From Gp7-AA10 sp035636095 (GTDB taxonomy: Bacteria > Acidobacteriota > Thermoanaerobaculia > Gp7-AA8): DNA of 64,000 nt. Where the stretch lies: assembly GCA_035636095.1 (NCBI GenBank), contig DASPZU010000015.1, positions 25,251 through 89,250 of the forward strand. Reading direction: 5' to 3'. Below are positions 53,465-61,599 of this stretch, one piece after another. How positions within the stretch are numbered: position 1 is the stretch's first letter; each line of letters begins with the position of its first letter. The translations under genes and the position numbers were made by a program. The notes under the pieces were generated by a model that worked only from the letters and a program-made list of their open reading frames with translations, had not been told where the DNA came from and searched no databases.

Positions 53465-54388
53465 ATGAGAGCCATCAGATTAGCGGTCGTTTGTTGCCTT
53501 TTCCTCGGTGTTTCCTCGGCCTTTGCACAGCTCAATGACACGTACGTGATTCCTGTCGCGGGCAATACGCCGGGAGCATTCGGCACGCGCTGGATGACGC
53601 AATTCAGCGTCTTCAATCCGCAGTCCTACGCGCTGAAAGTCAGCATCACATACGTTCCAACGCTCGGCGGAAAGGGGCTGGAAGCGCTCATTCGCGTTCC
53701 TGCGAACGCAGTGGCGTTCTCGAACAACGTTCTCAGCGATGTTTTCAATTTGTCGGGCGGCGGCGCGCTGCTGGTCGCGACGTTCGCCGAAGACAACCCC
53801 GGCGTTCCGAACGACGTGATCTCGCGCGCGTTTCTGGTCACGACGAACACGTTCAACAACTCCTCCGCCGGAACCTTCGGTCAGACGATCCCGGGCGTGT
53901 GGGCTGGGCTGATGGATTTCGACACCGATGGGATCAGCGCCGTGGCGCACGGCGTCCGCAACATCTCGCGTCAGGGGTGGCGGACCAATGTCGGCGCCGT
54001 CAACCTCGGCCGAACGAGCATCACCATGCGATTGAATGTCTACGACATCGACGGCAACACGGTCGCGCGCAACATTCCGTTCACGATTCCGCCTCTGGCG
54101 CACATGCAGGACACGCTGCCGGTGCAGCTCGATCGCGGCTCGATCGAGTTCTTCGTCGACGATCCGTCGAAGCAGGCCGTCGTTTTCCCGTACGTGTCGA
54201 TCATCGATCAGCTTTCAGGCGATCCGACCTATCAGTCTCCGACGCTTCTGGCCACGCCCAAAGCGCTGTTTGGAAAGACCGCTATCGATCCGACGGCCAT
54301 CGGAAAGAAGATCGACAACAACTTCGCGCGCGGGATCCGCGCCACCGCCGATCGAATTGGTGAGGTACAACTGAAAATCGAAAGGTAG
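53465..54388 (+). CDS. Secreted protein of unknown function
   Basis: This protein of 307 residues has a signal peptide (MRAIRLAVVCCLFLGVSSAFA, cleavage before Gln22). A GAGGGG-like ribosome-binding site precedes the ATG. The mature part is beta-rich: TYVIPVAGNTPGAFGTRWMT at the start, DISQF-like pairs and VWAGLMDFDTDGISAVAHGV in the middle. It resembles secreted proteins of unknown role that recur in acidobacterial genomes, but I cannot name a domain. It ends 11 bases before purC. Confidence 0.65.
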   Translation: MRAIRLAVVCCLFLGVSSAFAQLNDTYVIPVAGNTPGAFGTRWMTQFSVFNPQSYALKVSITYVPTLGGKGLEALIRVPANAVAFSNNVLSDVFNLSGGGALLVATFAEDNPGVPNDVISRAFLVTTNTFNNSSAGTFGQTIPGVWAGLMDFDTDGISAVAHGVRNISRQGWRTNVGAVNLGRTSITMRLNVYDIDGNTVARNIPFTIPPLAHMQDTLPVQLDRGSIEFFVDDPSKQAVVFPYVSIIDQLSGDPTYQSPTLLATPKALFGKTAIDPTAIGKKIDNNFARGIRATADRIGEVQLKIER

Positions 54389-54399
54389 AATGCGCGCCG

Positions 54400-55323
54400 A
54401 TGTCCGGCGCGCTGCTCGATACTTCGCTCCCCCTCCCACTCGCCCGCCGAGGAAAAGTACGCGACGTGTACGACCTCGGCGAGGCGTTTTTGTTTGTGGC
54501 CACCGATCGCATCTCGGCCTTCGACGTCGTCCTGTCGCCGGGCATTCCCGACAAGGGACGGATCCTCAATCAGATTTCGAATTTCTGGTTCGCGCATTTC
54601 AAGAACATCGAGAACCATCTTCTCGAATCCGAGTTTCAGAAATTTCCTACTGAAGTACGCGCGCATCCCGAGCTGCGCGGGCGCAGCGTCATCGTGCGGA
54701 AGTGCACCGTGATTCCGATCGAGTGCGTCGCGCGCGGCTATCTGGTCGGATCGGGCTGGAAGGAGTATCAGCAATCGGGGACCGTATGCGGAATCCGGCT
54801 CGACCCGCGACTGAAAGTCGCAAGCAAGCTGCGGGAGCCGATCTTCACGCCGGCCACGAAGGAAGAGACGGGACACGACCAGAACATCCCGTTCGAACGG
54901 ATGTCAGAGATGATCGGCGCGGACCTCGCGAAACAACTTCGCGAATTGACGCTGACGATTTATCGCCGGGCCGCCGAATATGCCGCGTCGCGCGGCATCA
55001 TCATCGCCGATACGAAGTTCGAATTCGGCTTGTACGAAGGGCGCGTGATCTGGATCGACGAGGCCCTCACTCCCGATTCGTCACGCTTCTGGCCCGCCGA
55101 TCAGTACGCGGTGGGCGAAAATCCGCCGTCGTTTGACAAGCAGTTCGTGCGCGACTGGCTCGAATCGACCGGCTGGGACAAGAACCCGCCCGCCCCCGAG
55201 CTGCCGCCCGACGTCGTCGCGAAGACGCGCGAGAAATACATCGCGGCGTATCGGCAATTGACGGGGCGGGAGCCGCTTTTGGAAGGCAGAAGGCAGAAGG
55301 ATGCAGGCAGAAGTGAAAACTGA
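54400..55323 (+). CDS. purC: SAICAR synthase
   Basis: A 307-residue phosphoribosylaminoimidazole-succinocarboxamide synthase, an ATP-dependent step of purine synthesis. GKVRDVYDL at residue 18, TDRISAFDVVLS near residue 36, VARGYLVGSGWKEY, and EALTPDSSRFWPA are all intact. The last twelve residues (LEGRRQKDAGRSEN region) are encoded by a GGCAGAA word array rather than by family-conserved sequence, so the stop codon lies inside the repeat. Confidence 0.92.
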   Translation: MSGALLDTSLPLPLARRGKVRDVYDLGEAFLFVATDRISAFDVVLSPGIPDKGRILNQISNFWFAHFKNIENHLLESEFQKFPTEVRAHPELRGRSVIVRKCTVIPIECVARGYLVGSGWKEYQQSGTVCGIRLDPRLKVASKLREPIFTPATKEETGHDQNIPFERMSEMIGADLAKQLRELTLTIYRRAAEYAASRGIIIADTKFEFGLYEGRVIWIDEALTPDSSRFWPADQYAVGENPPSFDKQFVRDWLESTGWDKNPPAPELPPDVVAKTREKYIAAYRQLTGREPLLEGRRQKDAGRSEN

Positions 55324-55360
55324 GTCACCTTCTGCCTTCTGCTTTCTGCCTTCTGCCTTT
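55282..55360. repeat. Palindromic heptamer word array (GGCAGAA type)
   Basis: Arm 1 (55282-55315) is inside the 3' end of purC; arm 2 (55327-55360) ends just before the stop of the convergent hydrolase. Matching inner parts are AGGCAGAAGG and CCTTCTGCCT. Its position between two convergent genes allows a bidirectional hairpin. The word is the same as at 48143-48232. Confidence 0.82.
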
Positions 55361-56596
55361 TTAGACCGACTTGATCAGCACCGCGCGCGACGCTGACCCG
55401 CCCACCCAACGAAATGTCACGGTGAAGCGGAAGATGTCGTTGCCGACGTTGTGGTGAATGCCGGTGCGCTTGAGGATGAACGCGCCGCGGCCTTCGGTAT
55501 TGATCGCGACCGGGATGTGCGACCCTCCGAGGTCGACGGTCACGGTGCAGTCGGGGACGTCGGCGGAGAAGCGGACGTCGATATCGGCGTTGTAGTCGAT
55601 GTAGTCGTCGCTGTCGGCGGCGGCACACAGAAACGGCGCCGGCGGAGCGTCGTTGAGAACTTCTTCGAATAGCTGCAGCACCGGCGGCGAGTCCCAGATT
55701 CGCGAGTGCGCGTAGGGAATGTTCGCAGTGGCATACGCGCCGATCGGAAGAAACCTGGAGCGCACATTCGCGCCTCGAAGCCACGACGACGACGTGATCG
55801 GAACCGTTCCATCGCCGGCATCTTTGCTGTGCGTCCACGCCCGGGACGTCCAGGTGTCAACTCCCCAGCCGCAGATATTCGTCACGGGCAGATCATCGAA
55901 ATCTTGCGGAAACCCACCGTGTGCGGTCGCCGCGAGCTGCTGCATGTAATCGGCGGTCATCCATGACCCATCCGCAAGCACGTCGGGCGGCAGCAGATCG
56001 TACGCCGCTTGCGCATGACTCATGATCGTCGCGCCTTGCTCGGCGGTGATCCTCGCGAAGAGAAATCCGGCCGACTCGCCCTCCGTGATCGCATGGAGCG
56101 CCTCCAGCGTCCCGTTCCATGGAATGCCGAACGCCATCACCTGCTCGAATCGGGAAACGAGATCGGGTCGCGACTCCAGGAACGCCCGAAAGACGAGGCC
56201 GCCCGTGGAATGCACGATCGCGACGATCTTCCGCCCGCCCGTGGACAGACGGCTCACTTCGGCCGCCAACTTTTCCATCACCAGCTGATGCGAGATGCTG
56301 AGGCGCCAATCCCATCCGATGGCCGAGAAGTCGCTGCTGAGATGCGAGGTGTCGTATCCGAACCTGCCGCTCAGAATGTCGTAGAGCGACTGCGCCTGCT
56401 TGGCGACGCCGAGGATGTCGCGGATGGGAGGGCCGGCCTCGAGGTCGCCCGGCACCTTGATGAGGCGCTGAATGAGCGCCGCCTTTTTCGCCGGATCGAT
56501 CAGCGTCGCAAGCGTGGGCGGAAAGACGGTGGCCTTGGTGGCGGCATCGCGAAGCTCGCTGGCCGGAAAGCCGGGAATGAACAGGACCGGTTTCAC
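55361..56596 (-). CDS. LCAT-like alpha/beta hydrolase
   Basis: This 411-residue protein has an alpha/beta-hydrolase core: MKPVLFIPGFPASEL (oxyanion strand) and the nucleophile elbow VHSTGGLVFRAF with Ser near residue 133. The acid and the catalytic His could not be placed with confidence. It resembles lecithin:cholesterol acyltransferase and PGAP1-like lipases, for which an acyl-ester bond is the target. A beta-sandwich-like tail (about residue 330 on) is present. No signal peptide is seen. The start overlaps the queF stop (ATGA). Confidence 0.8.
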   Translation of the reverse strand: MKPVLFIPGFPASELRDAATKATVFPPTLATLIDPAKKAALIQRLIKVPGDLEAGPPIRDILGVAKQAQSLYDILSGRFGYDTSHLSSDFSAIGWDWRLSISHQLVMEKLAAEVSRLSTGGRKIVAIVHSTGGLVFRAFLESRPDLVSRFEQVMAFGIPWNGTLEALHAITEGESAGFLFARITAEQGATIMSHAQAAYDLLPPDVLADGSWMTADYMQQLAATAHGGFPQDFDDLPVTNICGWGVDTWTSRAWTHSKDAGDGTVPITSSSWLRGANVRSRFLPIGAYATANIPYAHSRIWDSPPVLQLFEEVLNDAPPAPFLCAAADSDDYIDYNADIDVRFSADVPDCTVTVDLGGSHIPVAINTEGRGAFILKRTGIHHNVGNDIFRFTVTFRWVGGSASRAVLIKSV

Positions 56597-56946
56597 TTCC
56601 GGTGCTCGACCTGCACTTTCGTCTTGATGCCGCCGCGCACGTAAAAGTCGCCCTCGACGGAAATGAATCGCGGATCGAGCGCGCGCACGAGGTCGTCCGC
56701 GATCCGGTTCGTGACTGCCTCGTGAAACGCGCCTTCATCGCGATACGACCAGAGGTACAGCTTGAACGATTTGAGCTCGACACACTTTTGATCGGGCACA
56801 TAGCGGATGCGGATGGTCGCGAAGTCGGGCTGCCCGGTCATCGGGCAGAGACAGGTGAATTCCGGCGCCTCGAATGTGATCTCGTAGTCGCGGTCGGGAT
56901 TGGGATTGGGGAAGGTCTCGAGTTGCTTTGAGGGCTTGGTAGGCAT
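56593..56946 (-). CDS. queF: NADPH-dependent 7-cyano-7-deazaguanine reductase QueF
   Basis: A 117-residue unimodal QueF, the normal length. The catalytic Cys is in EFTCLCPMTGQPDFA, the QueF-specific GAFHEAVTN contains the FHE signature, and YVRGGIKTKV ends the T-fold. It reduces preQ0 to preQ1 in queuosine synthesis. Other que genes are not in the window. Its stop is coupled to the downstream hydrolase gene. Confidence 0.93.
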   Translation of the reverse strand: MPTKPSKQLETFPNPNPDRDYEITFEAPEFTCLCPMTGQPDFATIRIRYVPDQKCVELKSFKLYLWSYRDEGAFHEAVTNRIADDLVRALDPRFISVEGDFYVRGGIKTKVQVEHRK

Positions 56947-57022
56947 GGTCTCGCGGTCTCGCGGTTGCGAGGTCTCGCGGTATCAAACCACGAAACCTCG
57001 AAACCACGAGACCCCGCAACCC
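56947..57022. repeat. Palindromic octamer word array (GGTCTCGC type)
   Basis: Arm 1 (56947-56981) repeats GGTCTCGC with one GGTTGCGA variant; arm 2 (56987-57022) is made of ACCACGA, ACCTCGA, ACCACGA and ACCCCGC words. The arms are less perfect than elsewhere. It fills the gap between the queF start and the PilT stop. Confidence 0.7.
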
Positions 57023-58503
57023 TATCGTTTCATTCCCGTCTGCGAACCGGCGCCGGCCGCGATCAGCTTCTGATTGAGCTCCTTGATGCGCTCCTGGGCC
57101 TGCGCGATCTTGGCCTGCGCTTCGGCTTTGAGGCGGTCCATGTCGGCGCGCAGCCGGGCGATCTCTTCGTCCTTCGCGCCGAAGCCGCCGCGTTGATCCT
57201 GGATCTGCTGCTGGCGGTATTCGATGTCGCGGCGGAGGTTTTCGATCTCCTCGTCTTTTTCGGTCATGCGCTGCCGCCACTGCACTTCCTGCTCTTCGTA
57301 GAGCCGCTTGATGTCCATCAGCTCGGTGATCTGCGAAAAATCCGAATAGCTCGGAGCCATGTTCCCCCCTTCGCGCACGCGCTCTTCGATCTGCGGGAAG
57401 AGCTTGCGCACCTTGAGTGAAAGATCGTCGTTGTCGCTGGAGAGCGCCATCGCGTCTTCGTAGGTGATCTTCTGATTGACCAGCAGCGCGATGAGCGACT
57501 GGTTCATCGACTGCATCTTGAACAGCCCGACCGAGCTCTCCATCGCTTCCAGAATGTCCTTGGTGTGGCCATCCTCGATCATCTTCGCGATCTGGGGCGT
57601 GTTCTTCAGGACCTCGACCGCCGCGGTCAGCTTTCCTTCCTTGGTCTTGATGAGCTTCAGCGAGACGATCCCGCGCAGCACCAGCCCGAGCTGTCCGCGA
57701 ATCTGCTTGTGCTGATCGGGCGGAAAGCCGTCGATGATGCGGTCGATGGTCTGGGCGGCGTTGTTCGTGTGCAGCGTCGAGAAGACCAGGTGTCCCGTCT
57801 CGGCGGCCGTCAGAACCGTCGACATCGTCTCGCCATCGCGCATCTCGCCGACCATGATGACGTCGGGGTCCTGCCGCATCGCGTTTCGCAGCGCTTCGCG
57901 AAAACTCGGCGTGTCCGTGCCGATCTCGCGCTGCGAGATGGCGGCCACCTTGTCGATGAAGAGAAACTCGATCGGATCCTCGATCGTCACGATGTGCAGC
58001 GGCTCTTTCTCCGCCAGCTCGGAGATCATGGCCGCCAGGGTGGTCGACTTCCCCGATCCGGTCGGACCGGTGACCAGCACCAGGCCGTCGGGAATCTGCG
58101 TCAGATCGTGAATGGCGCGCGGCAGCTCGAGCTGATCGATGCCGATGATCTGAATCGGAATGCGGCGGAAGACCCCGCCCACCGTTCCACGCTGCATGTA
58201 CAGATTGGCGCGGAATCGCGCCACGCCCGGAACGCCGTAACCGATGTCCACCGACTGATTAGCATCGAACTTCTCGCGCTGCGGCTTGTTGAGGATGGGC
58301 AGCAGCATCTTTTCCAGATCGGCAGGCTTCAGAGGATCGGTCTTGATCGGAATGAGCTTTCCGCGAATGCGCACCAGCGGCGGCCGCATCGGCTTCAGAT
58401 GGAGATCGGAAGCCTCCTGCTTGGCCATATAGATCAGCAGGTCGTTGAGGCTGAACGCGGGCTGCTGTTCCGCAGCCGGCGGGGCTGGTGTTTGGACCGT
58501 CAC
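57022..58503 (-). CDS. PilT-like type IV pilus ATPase with C-terminal coiled coil
   Basis: The GTG at 58503 (MTVQTPAPPAAEQQP) gives 493 residues. The N-terminal domain (SDLHLKPMRPPLVRIRGKL) and the hexameric ATPase with Walker A GPTGSGKST (146-154), the Asp box (ATIEDP-like VTIEDPIEFLF), Walker B IMVGEMRDGETM and the His box follow PilT. After about residue 380 comes a heptad-rich coiled coil of about 90 residues (from EEQEVQWRQRMTEKDEEIEN on), not found in the Escherichia coli or Pseudomonas protein. It may power pilus retraction or gliding. A response regulator gene lies directly upstream. A TATAAT lies eight bases before the GTG. Confidence 0.88.
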   Translation of the reverse strand: MTVQTPAPPAAEQQPAFSLNDLLIYMAKQEASDLHLKPMRPPLVRIRGKLIPIKTDPLKPADLEKMLLPILNKPQREKFDANQSVDIGYGVPGVARFRANLYMQRGTVGGVFRRIPIQIIGIDQLELPRAIHDLTQIPDGLVLVTGPTGSGKSTTLAAMISELAEKEPLHIVTIEDPIEFLFIDKVAAISQREIGTDTPSFREALRNAMRQDPDVIMVGEMRDGETMSTVLTAAETGHLVFSTLHTNNAAQTIDRIIDGFPPDQHKQIRGQLGLVLRGIVSLKLIKTKEGKLTAAVEVLKNTPQIAKMIEDGHTKDILEAMESSVGLFKMQSMNQSLIALLVNQKITYEDAMALSSDNDDLSLKVRKLFPQIEERVREGGNMAPSYSDFSQITELMDIKRLYEEQEVQWRQRMTEKDEEIENLRRDIEYRQQQIQDQRGGFGAKDEEIARLRADMDRLKAEAQAKIAQAQERIKELNQKLIAAGAGSQTGMKR

Positions 58504-58510
58504 GGTACGA

Positions 58511-58516
58511 ATTATA
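58511..58516 (-). promoter_or_regulatory. Candidate -10 box for a leaderless PilT-like transcript
   Basis: TATAAT on the minus strand is separated by seven bases from the GTG start. If it is a -10 element, transcription would begin about at the start codon, giving a leaderless mRNA. No good -35 match is seen in the word array behind it, so the site is tentative. Confidence 0.35.
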
Positions 58517-58582
58517 GAGGGATGAGGGCTGAGGGATGAGGGATGCACCCTTTCCTCCCTCATCCCTCAGCCCTCATCCCTG
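58517..58582. repeat. Palindromic heptamer word array (GGGATGA type)
   Basis: Arm 1 (58518-58545) repeats GGGATGA and GGGCTGA; arm 2 (58554-58581) is the reverse complement in the same order. The stem is nearly perfect over 27 bases with an eight-base loop. It lies in the 70-base gap between the PilT-like gene and the response regulator and includes the stop codon of the latter. Confidence 0.85.
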
Positions 58583-58954
58583 TTTCCTCATCACACTATC
58601 CAAAATCATCAGAAATGCTTCCTGTTGTTTGGGATCGGTCTTGTTGATGACCGCGATGGTCTCGCCGATTTTGAACCGTTCGTGCAGCTCGTCGGCCGAA
58701 TGGGACGAGGTCACCACGATGCGTCGCGCCGGAATCCCCTTTTGGCGCGCATAGTCGACGAATTTCTTGCCATCCATCCCGGGCATTTCGAGATCCACGA
58801 TCAGCAGATCGATGGCGTCGTCGATTTTGGGGAGGGCGTCATACGGATGGTTATAGGTTTCGACGCCCACCTGATCGCCGTAGCGCTCCTTCATGAAGCC
58901 CGACCACAGATCGCCATAGGCGGCGGAGTCGTCGACGATCACGACCCGCTTCAT
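58574..58954 (-). CDS. Single-domain response regulator
   Basis: A 126-residue receiver domain of CheY type with the acidic pocket VDDS (about residues 8-9), the phosphoacceptor Asp54 in LLIVDLEMPGMDG, the Thr/Ser in VVTSSHS and Lys in VINKTDP. There is no output domain. A kinase is not adjacent. Because it lies between pyrC (ATGA overlap) and a PilT-like ATPase, it could control pilus retraction or gliding. The ATG at 58954 is the natural start; the open frame continues upstream only in the shadow of pyrC. Confidence 0.9.
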   Translation of the reverse strand: MKRVVIVDDSAAYGDLWSGFMKERYGDQVGVETYNHPYDALPKIDDAIDLLIVDLEMPGMDGKKFVDYARQKGIPARRIVVTSSHSADELHERFKIGETIAVINKTDPKQQEAFLMILDSVMRKQG

Positions 58955-60264
58955 CGTTTTTGCCGCCGCCGAGGTCGGCGGCGCTCCACGGGCACGCGCA
59001 GATCGTACTGCACGTGGCCCCCGACGATGGTGACCACCACTCTTCCCTGCAGCGTTTCCCCGATGAAGGGCGAGTTGGAGGCCTTCGATCGAAAGGTGTT
59101 TGTCACTTGAAATCGCGTTTCCAGATCGAGCAGCGTGATGTCGGCCGGCGAGCCCGCGCGCAACGTGCCGCCGGGAAGATTGAAGATCCTTGCCGGAGCG
59201 CAGGACATCAAATCGATCAGGCGCGGCAAATCGATGAACTTTTTCCGCACCAGGCGTTGGTGGCAGATCGAGAATGCCGTCTCGAGTCCGATGACGCCGA
59301 ACGGCGCCAGATCGAACTCCACGTTTTTCTCGTCGAAGTGATGGGGCGCGTGATCGGTCGCAATCGCGTCGATGGTTCCGTCCGCGATGGCGTCGATGAC
59401 GGCATTGCGATGCTCCTCCGAGCGCAGCGGGGGATTCATTTTCAAGTTCGTCGAGAATGACCGCACCGTTGCATCGGTCAGCGCGATGTGATGCGGCGTC
59501 ACTTCGCAAGTGACGTGTACGCCGGCTTTCCGCGCGGCCCGAATCGTCTCGACTGCGCCGGCGGTGGACAGGTGCGCGATGTGAAGGTGGGCACGCGTCA
59601 GCTGAGCCAGGATCACATCGCGCGCGACCATCGTCTCTTCCGACGCCGCCGGGATGCCGGTCAGCCCCAGGAGGGTGGAGTAGAAGCCTTCGTGCATGAC
59701 GCCGCCGTCGCTGAGGTGCGCATCCTCTTCGTGTGCCACCACCGGCATCTGGAGCATGGCGCCATATTCGAGCGCCCGTCGCATGAGTTGCGGATTCGCG
59801 ACCGGCCTGCCGTCATCGCTGACCGCGACGCATCCGGCGGCGCGCAGGTCCGCCAGCTCGGCCAGCTCCTCCCCTTTCAAACCCTTGCTGACCGCCCCGA
59901 TGGGATACACCCGGCAGGCCCCGTTGCGCGCTGCCTCTGCGATGATCATTTCGGTGACGGCGCGCTCGTCGTTAGGCGGAATCGTGTTGGCCATCGCGCA
60001 CACCGCCGTGTACCCGCCCGCCACCGCCGCCCGCGTTCCGGTCGCGATCGTCTCCTTGTGTTCCTGACCCGGCTCGCGCAGGTGCGCATGCAAATCGATG
60101 AAGCCCGGCACGATCACCAGGCCGGCGGCATCGATGGTTTCGGCGGACGACTTCACCTTCCTGCCGACTTCGGCAATCGTGGCGTCGGCGATCAAAACAT
60201 CGGCTTTCCCGTCGAGTCGCTGACTCGGATCGACGACGCGGCCGTTCCGAATCAGCAGGTTCAT
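58951..60264 (-). CDS. pyrC: Dihydroorotase
   Basis: This 437-residue class I dihydroorotase has the zinc ligands DLHAHLREPG, the Asp in VSDDGRP, His in PVVAHEED and HIAHLST, and the catalytic Asp in ATDHAPHH. It cyclises carbamoyl-aspartate in pyrimidine synthesis. The C-terminus is extended by VERRRPRRRQKR, translated from the GTGGAGC palindrome, but in a different frame from its use elsewhere. Its start overlaps the stop of a pyrC fragment (ATGA), and its stop overlaps the response regulator start. Confidence 0.93.
   Translation of the reverse strand: MNLLIRNGRVVDPSQRLDGKADVLIADATIAEVGRKVKSSAETIDAAGLVIVPGFIDLHAHLREPGQEHKETIATGTRAAVAGGYTAVCAMANTIPPNDERAVTEMIIAEAARNGACRVYPIGAVSKGLKGEELAELADLRAAGCVAVSDDGRPVANPQLMRRALEYGAMLQMPVVAHEEDAHLSDGGVMHEGFYSTLLGLTGIPAASEETMVARDVILAQLTRAHLHIAHLSTAGAVETIRAARKAGVHVTCEVTPHHIALTDATVRSFSTNLKMNPPLRSEEHRNAVIDAIADGTIDAIATDHAPHHFDEKNVEFDLAPFGVIGLETAFSICHQRLVRKKFIDLPRLIDLMSCAPARIFNLPGGTLRAGSPADITLLDLETRFQVTNTFRSKASNSPFIGETLQGRVVVTIVGGHVQYDLRVPVERRRPRRRQKR
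58965..58989 (-). repeat. GTGGAGC palindrome at the end of pyrC
   Basis: A perfect GCCGCCGA/TCGGCGGC stem around GG is followed by GCTCCAC on the plus strand. It encodes the basic end of dihydroorotase, while copies in other genes are read one base apart. The next gene starts within about ten bases. Confidence 0.75.
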
Positions 60265-60497
60265 GCGATGAAGTTCGAAGTGCGAAGTTCGAACTTAGAA
60301 CGAAGAAATTCTGAATTCTTCGTTCGAACTTCGAACTTCGAGCTTCTCCTATTCAGCATGCGCCCCACCCAATCGGCGGAGGACTTCACCTTCCTGCTGA
60401 CTTCGGCAATCGTGGCGTCGGCGATCAAAACATCGGCTTTCCTGTCGAGTCGCTGACTCGGATCGACGACGCGGCCGTTTGTGACCAAGAGGTTCAT
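60261..60497 (-). pseudogene. Scar of a second pyrB-pyrC junction (pyrC 5' end joined to pyrB 3' end)
   Basis: Positions 60374-60497 match the first 124 bases of pyrC (60141-60264) at about 92% identity, giving MNLLVTNGRVVDPSQRLDRK and on to about codon 41. Directly after, 60349-60372 encodes LGGAHAE and a stop in another frame. This is the pyrB C-terminus again, with nearly all third codon positions different from the intact pyrB. The open frame from 60497 reads on through the next repeat and stops in an ATGA overlap with pyrC. It is probably the remains of recombination with a related allele, not a functional gene. Confidence 0.85.
60268..60348. repeat. Palindromic word array (GTTCGAA type) before pyrC
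   Basis: Left arm (60270-60312) repeats GAAGTTC and GCGAAGTTC words; right arm (60313-60347) is built of TTCGTTCGAA, CTTCGAA and CTTCGAG. The matching AGTTCGAA and TTCGAACT parts form a long stem. It separates the residual pyrB end from the start of pyrC. Confidence 0.8.
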
Positions 60498-60590
60498 GAG
60501 AATTTCAAATTTCAAATTTCAAATTTCAAATTAAGAATGAAAAATGGGGTAACCTTTTTTGAATTTTTCATTTGAAATTTGAAATTCTTC
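60498..60590. repeat. Palindromic heptamer word array (AAATTTC type) after pyrB
   Basis: Arm 1 (60498-60545) has five copies of AATTTCA; arm 2 (60561-60590) has TTTGAAA words. The loop holds GGGGTAACC. It lies between the intact pyrB stop and the pyrC fragment. Its G+C is far lower than the surroundings, while the sibling junction 200 bases away has a GTTCGAA array. Confidence 0.85.
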
Positions 60591-60592
60591 AT

Positions 60593-61534
60593 CTACTCGG
60601 CATGGGCGCCACCTAGCAGATAGAGCACTGCCATTCGCACCGCCACTCCATTCGTCACCTGATTGAGGATGACCGACCACGGTCCGTCGGCGACATCCGA
60701 CGCGATCTCGACACCGCGGTTCATCGGGCCGGGATGCATCACGATCACGCCTTCCTTGGCGCGGCGCAGACGCTGCGGCGTCAAGCCGAAGGTGTTGTAG
60801 TACTCGCGCAGCGAGGGAAAGCTCAGCTTTCCCTGACGCTCGAGCTGAATGCGAAGCATCATGATCACGTCGGCGCCCTCGATCGCCTCATCGAGCGAGT
60901 GCACCACGCGCACGCCGAGCTTTTCGATCTCGACCGGAATGAGCGTGGGCGGACCGGCGACCGTGACGTTGGCCTTCATCCTGGTGAGGAGATGAATGTT
61001 CGAGCGCACGACGCGCGAGTGCGCGATGTCGCCGATGATGGAGACGTTAACGCCGTGCAGACGGCCGAGGCGTTCGCGGATCGTGAAGGCGTCGAGGAGG
61101 GCTTGGGTGGGGTGCTCGTGCGCGCCGTCGCCGGCATTGATGATCGACGCCGGCAGGCGGTCGGCGAGCATTTTCGGCGCCCCCGGATATTTGTGGCGGA
61201 TGACGATCATGTCGGGGGCCATGGCCATCAGATTCTCGGCGGTATCGATGAGCGTTTCGCCTTTCTCGACCGACGATCCCGATGCGGAGAAGTTGAGCGT
61301 ATCGGCGGAGAGTCGCTTCTCGGCGATCTCGAACGAGACGCGGGTGCGCGTCGACGCTTCCATGAAGAGATTGATCACCAGCTGCCCGCGCAGCGCGGGA
61401 ACTTTTTTCACCGGCCGCTGGCTGACTTCCTTGAAGCCTTCGGCCGTGTCGAGGATCAACGTGATTTCTTCGGGAGAAAGGTGTTCGATGCCGAGGAGGT
61501 CCTTCGATTTCAGTGAGGAAGTCTGTGTGCGCAT
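60593..61534 (-). CDS. pyrB: Aspartate carbamoyltransferase catalytic chain
   Basis: A 313-residue catalytic subunit. Carbamoyl-phosphate binding residues are in MEASTRTRVSFE and the aspartate loop in HPGPMNRGVEI; GDGAHEHPTQALLD is intact. It joins carbamoyl phosphate and aspartate in pyrimidine synthesis. No pyrI regulatory chain is seen. It is the second gene of pyrR-pyrB-pyrC. A copy of its last seven codons survives downstream in the scar at 60349-60372. Confidence 0.95.
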   Translation of the reverse strand: MRTQTSSLKSKDLLGIEHLSPEEITLILDTAEGFKEVSQRPVKKVPALRGQLVINLFMEASTRTRVSFEIAEKRLSADTLNFSASGSSVEKGETLIDTAENLMAMAPDMIVIRHKYPGAPKMLADRLPASIINAGDGAHEHPTQALLDAFTIRERLGRLHGVNVSIIGDIAHSRVVRSNIHLLTRMKANVTVAGPPTLIPVEIEKLGVRVVHSLDEAIEGADVIMMLRIQLERQGKLSFPSLREYYNTFGLTPQRLRRAKEGVIVMHPGPMNRGVEIASDVADGPWSVILNQVTNGVAVRMAVLYLLGGAHAE

Positions 61535-61540
61535 CGCAGT

Positions 61541-61599
61541 GGCCGGTGGCCGGTGGCTGGTTGCCGATGTGCGGGCAACCGGCCACCGGTCACCGGCCG
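61541..61599. repeat. Palindromic heptamer word array (GGCCGGT type)
   Basis: Left arm (61541-61566) contains GGCCGGT and GGCTGGTTGCC words; right arm (61574-61599) reads GGCAACC, GGCCACC, GGTCACC, GGCC. The stem has two mismatches. It fills the gap between pyrR stop and pyrB start. Confidence 0.78.

Noticed and set aside
60498..60590. CRISPR-like array
   Set aside because: Repeats are 7 bases without spacers and pair with their own complement; no cas gene is present.
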